Source of the DNA: Stutzerimonas stutzeri | GTDB lineage: Bacteria; Pseudomonadota; Gammaproteobacteria; Pseudomonadales; Pseudomonadaceae | Assembly: GCA_002387205.1 (NCBI GenBank) | Contig: DGLA01000026.1 | Span: 96,302 to 160,301, forward strand | Direction: 5' to 3' | Length of the DNA: 64,000 nt | In this document: positions 1 to 9,200 of the stretch, one piece after another | How positions within the stretch are numbered: position 1 is the first letter of the stretch | How the letters are laid out: the number at the start of each line of letters is the position of its first letter | Program-made: the position numbers and the translations under genes | The notes under the pieces: model-generated | Seen by the model: the letters and a program-made list of their open reading frames with translations, nothing else | Databases searched by the model: none | What the model was told of the DNA's origin: nothing

Positions 1-350
1 CACAGTTCCCGGGCGACCTTCAGCCCATCCAGAGCTTCGCGATGCTGAGTGCGGAACTGGTGAGTGGCCTTGTTGCCCTCGATGCGCAGCGTGTGGAACA
101 GGTTGCGGATGTTTCCGTCGAGCTGGATCTCGCGGCTCAGTCGGTACAGCAGGTCTGACTGCGAGATGGTGGCGACCAGCTCGATACCGGCCCGCGCCGC
201 CAGATCCTGCGCAAGTGCCTCGCCGAGCTGACGCAACTTGATCAGCGTGGTGTTGGGGTCGCTGGCGAATGCCCGCTCGGCCGTGCTGGCGAGCTGGAGG
301 AAGACCGGGTCGTGTTCCTTGAGAAAGTCGAAGTTACTGCTTTCGGCCAT
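1..350 (-). CDS. hsdR: Type I restriction enzyme subunit R (HsdR), N-terminal fragment
   Basis: The reading frame runs leftward off the window, so only about 116 residues are present. They begin MAESSNFDFLKEHDP and contain DPNTTLIKLRQLGEALA, which closely resembles the start of EcoKI-type HsdR (NFEFLK ... DPNTTLIKMR). In that family this helical N-terminal region precedes the nuclease and DEAD-box translocase domains, which must lie outside the window. HsdR cuts unmethylated DNA in complex with HsdM and HsdS. I chose the ATG at 350 because AAGGGA stands at the right distance upstream; the ATG at 356 would overlap that ribosome site. A stand-alone protein sharing only this domain cannot be excluded. 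Confidence 0.7.
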   Translation of the reverse strand, partial: MAESSNFDFLKEHDPVFLQLASTAERAFASDPNTTLIKLRQLGEALAQDLAARAGIELVATISQSDLLYRLSREIQLDGNIRNLFHTLRIEGNKATHQFRTQHREALDGLKVAREL

Positions 351-521
351 GTCCATCCCTTGAAAATCGTCCCTCGGCAATCCCGGATTGGGCCTGATTT
401 GGACGATGATGCCAGACGAAGAGCGCCGAAGGTAATCATGGAGCCTGAAATCGGCTCAAGAGAAAAGCGGGGAGTGGCGAGGGCTGTCTTATCGACCAGG
501 TGCAGCCGCCCTGGAAACGAA

Positions 522-547
522 AAAGGCCCGCATCGCTGCGGGCCTTT
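522..547 (-). terminator. Rho-independent terminator of tRNA-Thr
   Basis: A 10-base-pair inverted repeat (AAAGGCCCGC / GCGGGCCTTT) with a 6-base loop is followed on the minus strand by a T run. It lies just past the tRNA 3' end. The 351-521 stretch between it and hsdR shows no gene. Confidence 0.8.
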
Positions 548-554
548 CTGTGTA

Positions 555-630
<76 letters not shown>

Positions 631-645
631 TAAAAGATGGGCGCC

Positions 646-673
646 ATTATAGCTATTGCTCGCGGCGAGTAAA
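646..673 (-). promoter_or_regulatory. Sigma-70 promoter of tRNA-Thr
   Basis: Read on the minus strand, a perfect TATAAT (646-651) lies 16 bases from TTTACT (668-673). It would start transcription about 10 bases before the tRNA. Confidence 0.65.
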
Positions 674-717
674 CTGTTTGTTGGCAGTTACTTGCATGAC
701 TTTCGCGTGAGGGGCGT

Positions 718-1929
718 TCAATCGTCTCGTTCGGCAATCAGCAGCAGGTTGCGTGGGGTCAGTTCGGGGGGGCAAAAGGTGCCCAGGCGGATTGCATAAC
801 CGTTCTCGGCAAGCAGCAATGCACGGTCCAGCAGCAGCCAGATCTCCAGAGGGCGGCGAAACAGGGCGCGTACAAGCTCCAGGTTGCGCACCTCGGCCAG
901 GCGCTGCCAGCCGCGGCCTTCGAGGGTTGTCCAATCCTGATGGCCGGGGGCGGGCAGGCCTTTGAGGCTGGCGAGGTTGCGGCAGTACTGCTCGAAATCC
1001 TTTTTGAGCCAGGCGGTGGGCAGCGATGGAGTGGAGAGATAGCTATCCTCGGAGCGCAGGTCGCGCTGCAAGAGGTCGAAGCCCAGTCGCCAGGCCATCG
1101 ACTGGTCGCGCTGGCGGCGTTCGCGGGCGCCGGCGGTAACTGTTTCGCTGAGTGGCAAGCCGAGATCGTCGCGTGACAACCGAAGCTCGGACCTTTGTGC
1201 CCGGCTCGATAGCGGATGGTAGTGGTCGGTGCTGATGCGGTTATAGCAGCAGGGCGCGACAGCCAGCTGTCGACATCCGCGCTCCATGCCCAGCTGCAGC
1301 AGCCGCACGTGCAGATCGCCACAGGCATGCAGGGCTACGGGTGCCTGCTCGGGACCAAGTTGTTCCGCCGCGCCTACGGCCATCACATCCTGTTGTTGAT
1401 GGTTCGCCGCGATGCCCATGCGCCTGCTCAGTTCGGCGCCACTGGTAACCAGCGCGGGGTCCCGCTCCAGGCAGGTCAGGCTGCCGCCTCTTGATACCAC
1501 CTGGCGGCCCAGGTGACCTTTTCCCGAACACCAGTCCAGCCAGTGCCGGGGGCGTTTTTCAAAGCCGAGCGCTGCCTCGAACGCCCGGATCTGTTGCCAT
1601 TTGCGCCCGGGCACATCCTCTGGCTGACGCATGGCGTCGGACTCGCGCTGGGGCAGGCTGGGCACAGCGCTCAGCGCCTTGGCTTGCTCGGCGATCCTGC
1701 TGAACGGGGCAGGCGCCGACAACCTATGAGGGGCGTTGTGGACGTCCTCGGCATCCTCTAGGGAGCGACTGCGCAGCCATCTGGCCAACTCGGGATGGTC
1801 CGCTTCCCACAGCAAGCGCAGATGCATGAATGGGCGCGGCCGCCATAGCGCCTGATAGTGCAAGAGGAACGCGTCGAGCTGCTCGAAGCGGTCTACAAGG
1901 TGGGCTTGGCTGAGAGTGGGGTCGGGCAT
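718..1929 (-). CDS. SAM-dependent methyltransferase, METTL25-like
   Basis: A 403-residue cytoplasmic protein. A Rossmann-type methyltransferase domain occupies the middle, with SAM-binding motif I WLDWCSGKGHLGR near residue 132. A second signature, HACGDLH followed by APCCYNRIS, is typical of the GSTCD/METTL25 methyltransferase group. The first 110 residues and the C-terminal third have no motif I recognise. The substrate is unknown for this bacterial group; RNA or protein are both possible. It is transcribed alone toward the tRNA gene. The start at 1929 lacks a strong ribosome site, so a slightly later start is possible. Confidence 0.75.
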   Translation of the reverse strand: MPDPTLSQAHLVDRFEQLDAFLLHYQALWRPRPFMHLRLLWEADHPELARWLRSRSLEDAEDVHNAPHRLSAPAPFSRIAEQAKALSAVPSLPQRESDAMRQPEDVPGRKWQQIRAFEAALGFEKRPRHWLDWCSGKGHLGRQVVSRGGSLTCLERDPALVTSGAELSRRMGIAANHQQQDVMAVGAAEQLGPEQAPVALHACGDLHVRLLQLGMERGCRQLAVAPCCYNRISTDHYHPLSSRAQRSELRLSRDDLGLPLSETVTAGARERRQRDQSMAWRLGFDLLQRDLRSEDSYLSTPSLPTAWLKKDFEQYCRNLASLKGLPAPGHQDWTTLEGRGWQRLAEVRNLELVRALFRRPLEIWLLLDRALLLAENGYAIRLGTFCPPELTPRNLLLIAERDD

Positions 1930-1988
1930 CAGGAGCTGCGGTTGGCGGGTGGATCTATGATCGCGCCTGAAGCATCGACCAGAAAGCG

Positions 1989-2013
1989 AGACGCCCGTCG
2001 GAAACGGGCGTCT
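1989..2013 (-). terminator. Terminator after dctM
   Basis: A 10-base-pair stem (AGACGCCCGT / ACGGGCGTCT) with loop CGGAA lies directly past the dctM stop codon. The T tract after it is weak. Confidence 0.6.
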
Positions 2014-2019
2014 GCTGGG

Positions 2020-3396
2020 TTATTTGCCGTAGACCTGTTCAGGTAGCCAGGTGACCAGGCCAGGAAACTGGTAGGCGATCACCAGCAGGGCGATCTGGAT
2101 CAGGATGAACGGCACAACGCCTTTGTAGATGGTACTCGTGGGTACTGATTTCGGCGTGACTCCACGCAAGTAGAACAGCGCGAAGCCGAAGGGAGGTGTG
2201 AGAAAGGAGGTCTGCAGGTTCAGCGCGATCATCACGCCAAGCCAGACGGGATCCAGCCCCATAGCCAGCAACACCGGGCCGACGATCGGCACCACCACGA
2301 AGGTGATCTCGATAAAGTCCAGGATAAAGCCAAGCAGGAAGATCACCAGCATGACCACGAAGAACGCGCCCAGCACGCCACCTGGCAGTTGGGCAAACAC
2401 GTCCTCGATCAGCACTTCGCCGCCGAAGCCGCGGAACACCAGGGAGAACAGTGAGGCGCCAATGAGGATCAGGAAGACCATGGCGCTGATTTCGGTGGTG
2501 CCATAAGCGACGTCGCGCAGCTGGCCGAAATTCAGCTTGCCCTTATAGAAGGCCAGGAGCATCGCACCCAGCGCACCCAGGGCCGCAGCCTCGGTTGGTG
2601 TCGCATAACCGGCGAGAATCGAGCCCAGCACGGCGCTGATCAGCAGCAGTGGCGGCACCAGCGCATTGATCAGCTTGCCCCACTCGATCGGGCCCAGCTC
2701 TTCCTGTGGCAGCGCTGGCAGTTTCTTCGGTTGGAAGATGGCTACCGCGATGATGTAGAGGATGTACATGCCGACCAGCAGCAGGCCCGGCAGGAGGGCA
2801 CCGACGAACAAGTCGCCAACCGAGACGGTCTTCGGCGAGAAGATGCCCATCTTCAGCTGCGCCTGCTGGTAGGCGCTGGACATGACATCACCAAGCAGGA
2901 CCAGCACGATCGACGGCGGGATGATCTGGCCCAGGGTGCCGGTGGCGGCCAGGGTTCCGGTGGAAATGGCCGGGTCATAGCCGCGGCGAAGCATCGTCGG
3001 CAACGCCAGCAAGCCCATGGTCACGACCGTAGCGCCCACGATACCGGTGCTGGCCGCGAGCAGCGCGCCCACGACACAGACGGAGATCGCCAGTCCGCCG
3101 CGCAGAGTCCCGAACAGGCGGGACATGGATTCGAGCAGGTCTTCGGCGACCCGGCTCTTTTCCAGCATCACACCCATGAACACGAACAGCGGCACCGCCA
3201 GCATCGTCTGGTTGTTCATGATGCCGAACAGCCGGTTCGGCAAGGCGCTCAGGTAGCCGCCATCGAAGGTTCCGGTGAGGATGCCGATACCGGCAAAAAG
3301 CAGCGAGACGCCGCCCAGGGTGAAGGCCACGGGGTAACCGGCCATCAGGGCCGCACAGATGCTGACGAACAGCAGAATCGCCATCAACTCAGCCAT
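2020..3396 (-). CDS. dctM: TRAP transporter large permease (DctM type)
   Basis: A 458-residue inner-membrane protein made almost entirely of hydrophobic helices, the length and pattern of the DctM/SiaM 12-helix subunit. This subunit forms the sodium-coupled elevator domain that moves a carboxylate-type solute delivered by the periplasmic binding protein. Typical glycine- and proline-rich re-entrant signatures are present (AATGTLGQIIPPSIVLVLLG; GYATPTEAAALGALGA). It overlaps the dctQ stop by 8 bases, so the two are cotranscribed and probably translationally coupled. The binding protein is encoded divergently at 4130. Together the three genes form a complete TRAP system. Confidence 0.93.
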   Translation of the reverse strand: MAELMAILLFVSICAALMAGYPVAFTLGGVSLLFAGIGILTGTFDGGYLSALPNRLFGIMNNQTMLAVPLFVFMGVMLEKSRVAEDLLESMSRLFGTLRGGLAISVCVVGALLAASTGIVGATVVTMGLLALPTMLRRGYDPAISTGTLAATGTLGQIIPPSIVLVLLGDVMSSAYQQAQLKMGIFSPKTVSVGDLFVGALLPGLLLVGMYILYIIAVAIFQPKKLPALPQEELGPIEWGKLINALVPPLLLISAVLGSILAGYATPTEAAALGALGAMLLAFYKGKLNFGQLRDVAYGTTEISAMVFLILIGASLFSLVFRGFGGEVLIEDVFAQLPGGVLGAFFVVMLVIFLLGFILDFIEITFVVVPIVGPVLLAMGLDPVWLGVMIALNLQTSFLTPPFGFALFYLRGVTPKSVPTSTIYKGVVPFILIQIALLVIAYQFPGLVTWLPEQVYGK

Positions 3397-3934
3397 GCTT
3401 CACCTCCGGCTCCGGCAGGCGACCGGCGATGGCATAGCCGGCTTTGATGATCTCGGAGAGCCCTTGCAGGGCGAGGCAGACCACCAGCACCAGGATGATG
3501 CTCTTTTGCAGGTAAACGAACTTCAGGCCACCCGATTCGCTGGAGCCTTCCAGCGTCGCCCAGGAGTTGCTGACGTAATCCCAGCTGGCCCAGCCAAGGA
3601 ACAGGCAGACGGGCAAAAGGAACAGAAGGGTACCGAGCACCTCCACCAAGGCCTGATAGCGGGGCGAGAAACGCTGATAGAAAATGTCGACGCGAACATG
3701 GCCGTTGCGTTGCAGTACCCAGGCGGCTGCACCCATGAACACCAGTGCATGTGCGTAGAGTACGGCTTCCTGCAGTGCGGTTGCGCCGATGCCGAAGCCA
3801 TAACGCAGGACTACCACCACTGACGTGCCGAGCACCAGAAACAGGGTCAGCCAGGCGCAGGCCTGTCCGAATCGGGCATTGAGGGCGTCGATCAGCTTGG
3901 CAAAACCGAGCAGAGGAGGGGCGTGGTTAGGCAT
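3389..3934 (-). CDS. dctQ: TRAP transporter small permease (DctQ type)
   Basis: A 181-residue membrane protein with four predicted helices, the normal size of the DctQ small subunit that docks on DctM. The helix 2-3 region contains GHVRVDIFYQRFSP, a common DctQ signature (GHVRVD). AAGGA stands 6 bases before the ATG at 3934. It is first in a two-gene operon with dctM. The region 3935-4129 upstream is shared with the divergent binding-protein gene and carries a palindrome that may be a common operator. Confidence 0.9.
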   Translation of the reverse strand: MPNHAPPLLGFAKLIDALNARFGQACAWLTLFLVLGTSVVVVLRYGFGIGATALQEAVLYAHALVFMGAAAWVLQRNGHVRVDIFYQRFSPRYQALVEVLGTLLFLLPVCLFLGWASWDYVSNSWATLEGSSESGGLKFVYLQKSIILVLVVCLALQGLSEIIKAGYAIAGRLPEPEVKHG

Positions 3935-4007
3935 GGCAGATCCTTATTGTTATGGCCAGACAGCCCGCGATTCTAGGCGTGCGCCGGATGCTGTCGCAAC
4001 CGGCAGT

Positions 4008-4034
4008 ACTACGTACGTAGTGGCCATACGTAGT
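4008..4034. promoter_or_regulatory. Candidate operator between dctQ and the TRAP binding-protein gene
   Basis: The 14-base perfect palindrome ACTACGTACGTAGT occupies 4008-4021. Its half TACGTAGT recurs as a direct repeat at 4027-4034, 13 bases on. The site lies in the middle of the divergent intergenic region, where one bound regulator could control both transcripts. I do not recognise the regulator. Confidence 0.45.
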
Positions 4035-4129
4035 TGCAATGCTTGAGCGATGTATAGCCATATGATAGCTAGAGCGACCTGAACAGGTTTTTTCCGAGGT
4101 TCAGCCATTACAACAACAAGGAGTTACCC

Positions 4130-5227
4130 ATGAAACGTCGTCAAATTCTGGCCGCCGCTGGCGTTGGCCTGGCCGCAACCGCACTGGCTGGTTGCAACAA
4201 GGAAGCCGAAACCGCCAAATCCGAAGGCACCGCAAGCACCGAGACATTCAACTGGAAGATGGTCACCTCCTGGCCGAAGAACTTCCCCGGCGTAGGCGTC
4301 GGTGCGGAAAACTTCGCCAAGCGGGTCAACGAGATGAGTAACGGTCGTCTGACCGTCAAGGTATACGCCGCTGGCGAACTGGTACCGCCACTCGAAGTCT
4401 TCGATGCCGTCTCGCGCGGGACTGCTGAAATGGGCCATGGCGCGCCCTACTACTGGAAAGGCAAGGTTCCTGCCGCTCAGTTCTTCTGCGCACTGCCGTT
4501 CGGCCCGAATGCCCAGGAAATGAACGCCTGGCTCCATCGCGGCGGCGGCATGGAACTCTGGGAAGAGGTCTACAAGCCTTACGGCGTTCTGCCGATGGCC
4601 TGCGGCGCCACCGGCGTACAGACTGCTGGCTGGTTCAACAAGGAAATCAATTCGGTGGAGGATTTCCAGGGCCTGAAGATGCGCACCCCGGGCCTGGGCG
4701 GCGAAGTGCTGACCAAGATGGGCGGGACCGTGGTGAACATGCCGGCCGGTGAGATTTTCACCGCGCTGCAGACCGGCGCCATCGATGCCACCGAGTGGAT
4801 CGGACCTTACAACGACCTGGCCCTGGGCCTGCACAAGGCTTCCAAGTACTACTACACGCCGGGTTGGCAGGAGCCGAACGTCACCTTCGAGCTGGACGTC
4901 AACCTCAAGGCCTGGGAAACCCTGCCGGACGACCTCAAGGCCATCGTTCGTGCCGCGGCGCGTGCCGTCAACGGGGACATGCTCGACGACTACAACGCAA
5001 AGAACATGGAAGCCCTCGAGCAGCTTCGCGAGCAGGGCGTCGAGGTCCGCCGCCTGCCTGACGAGGTGCTGGCCCGTCTCAAGGAGGTCGCTGCCGAAGT
5101 GGTCGATGCCTCTGCCGCCGCCGATCCGGTGGCGAAAAAGGTCTGGGACCAGCAGAGTGCCTACCTGAAGCGGCTATATGAATATGCAGAGCTGAACGAA
5201 AAGGACATCTACAACATCCGCAGCTGA
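4130..5227 (+). CDS. TRAP transporter periplasmic solute-binding protein (TakP/DctP-like)
   Basis: A 365-residue DctP-family binding protein. The N-terminus MKRRQILAAAGVGLAATALAGC carries a twin-arginine pair, a hydrophobic core and a lipobox (LAGC, Cys22), so it is probably a lipid-anchored periplasmic protein. GLKMRTPG contains the arginine that clamps the ligand carboxylate in DctP proteins. ATEWIGPYND and YYYTPGWQEP resemble TakP, which binds 2-oxo acids such as pyruvate, so a 2-oxo acid or similar monocarboxylate is likely; this is inference. A strong ribosome site (AAGGAG) precedes the start. The permease genes dctQM are divergent. Confidence 0.9.
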   Translation: MKRRQILAAAGVGLAATALAGCNKEAETAKSEGTASTETFNWKMVTSWPKNFPGVGVGAENFAKRVNEMSNGRLTVKVYAAGELVPPLEVFDAVSRGTAEMGHGAPYYWKGKVPAAQFFCALPFGPNAQEMNAWLHRGGGMELWEEVYKPYGVLPMACGATGVQTAGWFNKEINSVEDFQGLKMRTPGLGGEVLTKMGGTVVNMPAGEIFTALQTGAIDATEWIGPYNDLALGLHKASKYYYTPGWQEPNVTFELDVNLKAWETLPDDLKAIVRAAARAVNGDMLDDYNAKNMEALEQLREQGVEVRRLPDEVLARLKEVAAEVVDASAAADPVAKKVWDQQSAYLKRLYEYAELNEKDIYNIRS

Positions 5228-5248
5228 CGAGTTCAGGCTGCCGACATG

Positions 5249-5277
5249 AAAACGCCGCCCTGCTTGGGCGGCGTTTT
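5249..5277. terminator. Bidirectional terminator between the TRAP binding-protein gene and osmC
   Basis: A 12-base-pair perfect stem (AAAACGCCGCCC / GGGCGGCGTTTT) with loop TGCTT. It has T runs on both strands and lies between two convergent genes. Confidence 0.9.
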
Positions 5278-5295
5278 CCGTTCTGGCTACAGCAA

Positions 5296-5721
5296 TCAGC
5301 TCTCCAGCGTTGCGTTCAGGCTGATCTGCGCGTTGAGCACGCGTGACACAGGGCAACCTTCCTTCGCCTGGTTGGCAATCTGCTGGAACTGGTCGTTGTC
5401 GGTGCCGGGCACCTTTGCCTTGAGCGTCAGGGCAATGGCGGTGATGGTGAAACCCTTGTCGTCCTTGTCCAGCGTAACCTCCGCGGACGTCTCGATCCGC
5501 TCCGCGGTAAGCCCGGCCTGGCCGAGCATCATCGACAGGGCCATCGAGAAGCAGCCGGCATGTGCCGCGCCGATCAGTTCTTCGGGGTTGGTGCCTGGGG
5601 CGCCTTCGAAGCGAGTATTGAAGCCGTACGGGTTGTCCTTCAGCGCGCCGCTTTCGGTGCTGATGGAGCCTTTGCCGCTTTTCAGATCACCTTGCCAGAC
5701 GGCGGATGCAGTTTTCTTCAT
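5296..5721 (-). CDS. osmC: OsmC family peroxiredoxin
   Basis: A 141-residue OsmC/Ohr-fold protein that reduces organic hydroperoxides in the cytoplasm. The two catalytic cysteines are in HAGCFSM (Cys57) and EGCPVSR (Cys123). The sequence NPEELIGAAHAGC is the classic OsmC signature. Length and organisation fit the osmotically inducible OsmC branch rather than Ohr. It is transcribed alone and converges with the TRAP binding-protein gene across a shared terminator. Confidence 0.92.
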   Translation of the reverse strand: MKKTASAVWQGDLKSGKGSISTESGALKDNPYGFNTRFEGAPGTNPEELIGAAHAGCFSMALSMMLGQAGLTAERIETSAEVTLDKDDKGFTITAIALTLKAKVPGTDNDQFQQIANQAKEGCPVSRVLNAQISLNATLES

Positions 5722-5854
5722 GGTCTCTCCATAACGCTTGGATTAGGGCAGCGGCGGTAGGCCGTCGCTCGATAGCCGAGCCGACCTGGCTTGCAGCCGC
5801 TCAGGTCGGGTTAGCCTGTTTGTGCATGATTGGCCTGGTCATCGCAACCGCCGG

Positions 5855-6160
5855 CTACTGGCCAGCCGCCAGGATGGCGCTTGCCAGTTCCATGTCGCTG
5901 GCCTCCAGCCGTGGCTGGTCGCGGCGCACTTCGGCCAGCATCGCTTCAAGGTAGGGGCCTCGGATGTCGCCACCGCTGGCGACAAAGCTGCTGGCGTCCT
6001 CGCGGGCGGCGGTCACCCGCTTGTCGTCGCGAAAGGTCATGTAGGTCGATGCGGTTGTCGCACCGGAGGACAGCACCTGACGGACAAAGCCGTTGTCCGC
6101 CATCGCCGCGCCGAAGGGAATGCAGCTCAATGCCGCTGCTGCCAGGATTGTCTTGCGCAT
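5855..6160 (-). CDS. DUF2388 family secreted protein
   Basis: A 101-residue protein with a clear signal peptide (MRKTILAAAALSCIPFGAAMA). The mature part contains GATTASTYMTFRDDK, DASSFVASGGDIRGPYLEA and LEASDMELASAILA, the conserved blocks of DUF2388, a small family found mainly in Pseudomonas. Its function is unknown; a periplasmic location follows from the signal peptide. I start it at 6160 because GGAGG lies 8 bases upstream; a longer frame from 6184 would put extra residues before the signal peptide. Confidence 0.85.
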   Translation of the reverse strand: MRKTILAAAALSCIPFGAAMADNGFVRQVLSSGATTASTYMTFRDDKRVTAAREDASSFVASGGDIRGPYLEAMLAEVRRDQPRLEASDMELASAILAAGQ

Positions 6161-6224
6161 GATCAATGCCTCCGCTGGGTCCACTGTTAGAGAGTACGCA
6201 GCGGTCAGCAGAGTTCCTCTGGCC

Positions 6225-9200
6225 TCAGCCGCTGCGCTCGATCAGTTGGCGGACCTTGGTGCCGAGCATGTCGATGCTGAACGGTTTGGCCAGCATATCC
6301 ATGCCGGGGGCGAGGAAATCGCCTCGCACCTCGGCATTCGGCGCGTAGCCGGTGATGAACAGCACCTGCAGGTCCGGTCGGTGCTGGCGCGCGATTTCGG
6401 CGAGCTGCCTGCCATTGATGCCGGGCAGGCCAAAGTCGGTCAGCAGCAGGTCGATGCGCTGGTCGCTCTGCAGATACGGCAGCGCGCTGCTTCCATCAAC
6501 CGCCTCGAACACCCGATAGCCCAGCTCTTCGAGCACCTCGACCACCAGCATGCGCACGGCGGCCTCGTCCTCGACCACCAGTACGGTTTCGTCTGTCTGA
6601 GCGCCCTGCATGGTCAGGGTGTCGGGTTCCTGGCCGCTTTGCTGGTCCGGCTGTGTCTGGTTGCGCGGAAGGAAGAGGGTGATCAGCGTGCCCTGGCCAG
6701 GTGTGCTGTCGATGTGCACGTGGCCGCCTGTCTGCTTGACGAACCCGTAGACCATCGACAGCCCGAGCCCGGTACCCTGGCCGATGGGTTTGGTGGTGAA
6801 GAAGGGATCGAACGCCTTGGCGACCACTTCAGCGGGCATGCCTGAGCCGTTGTCGGCGACACTGAGGGTGACGTAATCACCGGGCTCCGGGCTGTCGGGC
6901 TGCGATGATCGGATCTGCACGCAGCCGGTCTGAATCGTCAGCTGGCCGCCGTCGGGCATGGCGTCACGGGCATTGATCACCAGGTTGAGCAGGGCATTTT
7001 CGAGCTGGTGGGCGTCGGTATAGGCCAGCCAGGGGTCGCTTTGCAGGCGGGTCTCGAAGCTGATGTGCTCGGCCATGGTGCGGCGCAGCATGTCCTCCAT
7101 CGACTGCACGAGCAGGTTGACGTCCACCGGCGTGGCATCCAGCGACTGTCTGCGTGCGAATGCCAGCAGGCGATGGGTGAGGGCCGCGGCACGGTTGGCC
7201 GAGGTGGTGGCTGCATCGACATAGCGGCCGAGTTCGTTGACCTGACCATTGGCGACCCGGCGCTGGATCAGGTCCAGCGCGCCGAGCACGCCTGTCAGCA
7301 TGTTGTTGAAGTCGTGCGCCAGTCCGCCGGTGAGCTGGCCGATGGCTTCCATCTTCTGCGCGTGACGCAGCGTCTCCTCGGCACGTTCGCGCTCGCCCAT
7401 CTCCAGGTGCAGCAGATGGTTGATCTCGGCAAGCTCGCGGGTGCGTTCGGCTACGCGGCGCTCCAGGTTTTCGTTGAGCTCTCGCAGCGCTTCTTCGGCT
7501 GCCACCTGGGCGGTGATATCGGTATTGGTACCGAACCAGTGAGTCACCTGACCGAAGTCGTCCCGGATCGGCAAGGCGCGTGACAGGAACCATCGGTACT
7601 GGCCATCCTTGCCACGCAGCGGGAAGGTTTCCTCCCAGATCGAGCCTATGGCCACGGCGCGCTTCATCGAGGCGCTGACGCGCTCGTGGTGATCCGGATG
7701 ATGCACCGAGCGCCAGCCCAGCGCGCGCATCGCTTCGAGCGTGGTGCCGGTGTAGTCGTACCAGCGCTTGTTGTACCAGTAGATACGTCCCGAGGGGTCG
7801 GCCATCCAGGCGAACTGGCTCATGTTGTCGGCCAGGGTGCGGAACTGCTCTTCGCTGGCACGCAGCGCCTGTTCCGCGCGCATGCGCTCATCAGCTGTCC
7901 AGGCACGATCGGCCACTTCGCGAATAAAGGAGATGTCCTCCTCGGCCCATTGCCGCGGGTGGTCCTGCAGCAGGATCAGTGCAGCGCTGAGGCGGCCTTG
8001 TTCGTGCAGCGGGACGCAGACCAGGCTCTGGATCCGACGCAGCCGAAGGCTGGAGGCCTGCGCGGCGGTACGGGTGTCGTGCAGCACGTCTTCGACTACG
8101 ACCAGCTCATCGTTCTGCAGGTCGTATATGAAGTCGCCGTACTCGGCGAAACACATGCGTTCGCTGTATTCACCCAGCGCGCCGTCGCTCCAGTAACGCT
8201 CGACGGTGGCGTACTGGCCGCCGGGGTCGACGGAGAGAAACGCCGCACGGGTCACGTTCAGGGTTGTCCCGAGGGCCCGCACAGCGGCAGTGACGATGGT
8301 CAGGCTGTCTGGCTGGCCCCGCAGCAGATCGCCCAGTTCCATCAGCACCGACTGCCGTTGTTCGGCCAGCTGGCGCTCCTGGATCTGTTCTTCGAGCAGG
8401 GCATTCATCCGCAGCAGCTTCAGGGCTGCGTTGCGTTCGTCGGTGATGTCCCGGGCGGTGCCCAGCAGCCGCACCTTGCCGTCGCCATCGAGCAGGCGGC
8501 GGCCGCGGTTGGTGAGCCAGCGGAACTGCTCGGTGGCTTCGTCATAGACCCGATAGTCCAGATTGAGCTCGCCCCCGCCGTGCCCTTCCAGCGCCTGGCC
8601 GAACGTTTCGATCAGGCCGTGGCGGTCGTCTGCATGGACACGGGCGAGAAACGCCTCCACGCTCAGCGCCGGTTCGTCCGGCGCAAGACCTGCTAGCGCC
8701 TTGAGTTGTGCATCCCAATGCAGCCTGTTGCGCTGGACGTCGTATTCCCAGATGCCGATCGAGGCGATCTCGTTGGCCAGGCTGATCCGCTGTTCGGCAT
8801 CGAGCAGCGCCTGGCGTGCCTGGGCACGGTCGGATGCCGCCCGGATGCGCTCGATGGTTTCGCGCACCAGCGATATATCCGTCTGGCTCCAGATGCGTGC
8901 CTGCCGGCTGGCGAACAACAGAAAGGCGCACCCGTTGGTTCTCTCCAGCAGCGGCGCCAGCAGCAGGCTGCGGCAATCGAGCTGGCTGTATAGCAACGCG
9001 CAGTCTCCGCGGCACCCGGCCTCGTCGAGCAGGTCTTCGAATGGCACGATCAGACCCTGATCCAGGCGCAGTTGCAGCGGCTGAGCGCAGCAACCCAGCG
9101 GGTGGGGGCCCCGTCGGTCGGGGCTGTTGCTGCCCGGCCACTGGTGTTCGATTACCAGGTTACCGTGCCTGTCCAGGCTGCCGCAGGCGATGCATTCGGC

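Noticed and set aside
4021..4037. TGGC ... TTGC resembling a sigma-54 promoter before the TRAP binding-protein gene
   Set aside because: The GG and GC elements are 12 bases apart instead of 10, so the spacing is wrong.
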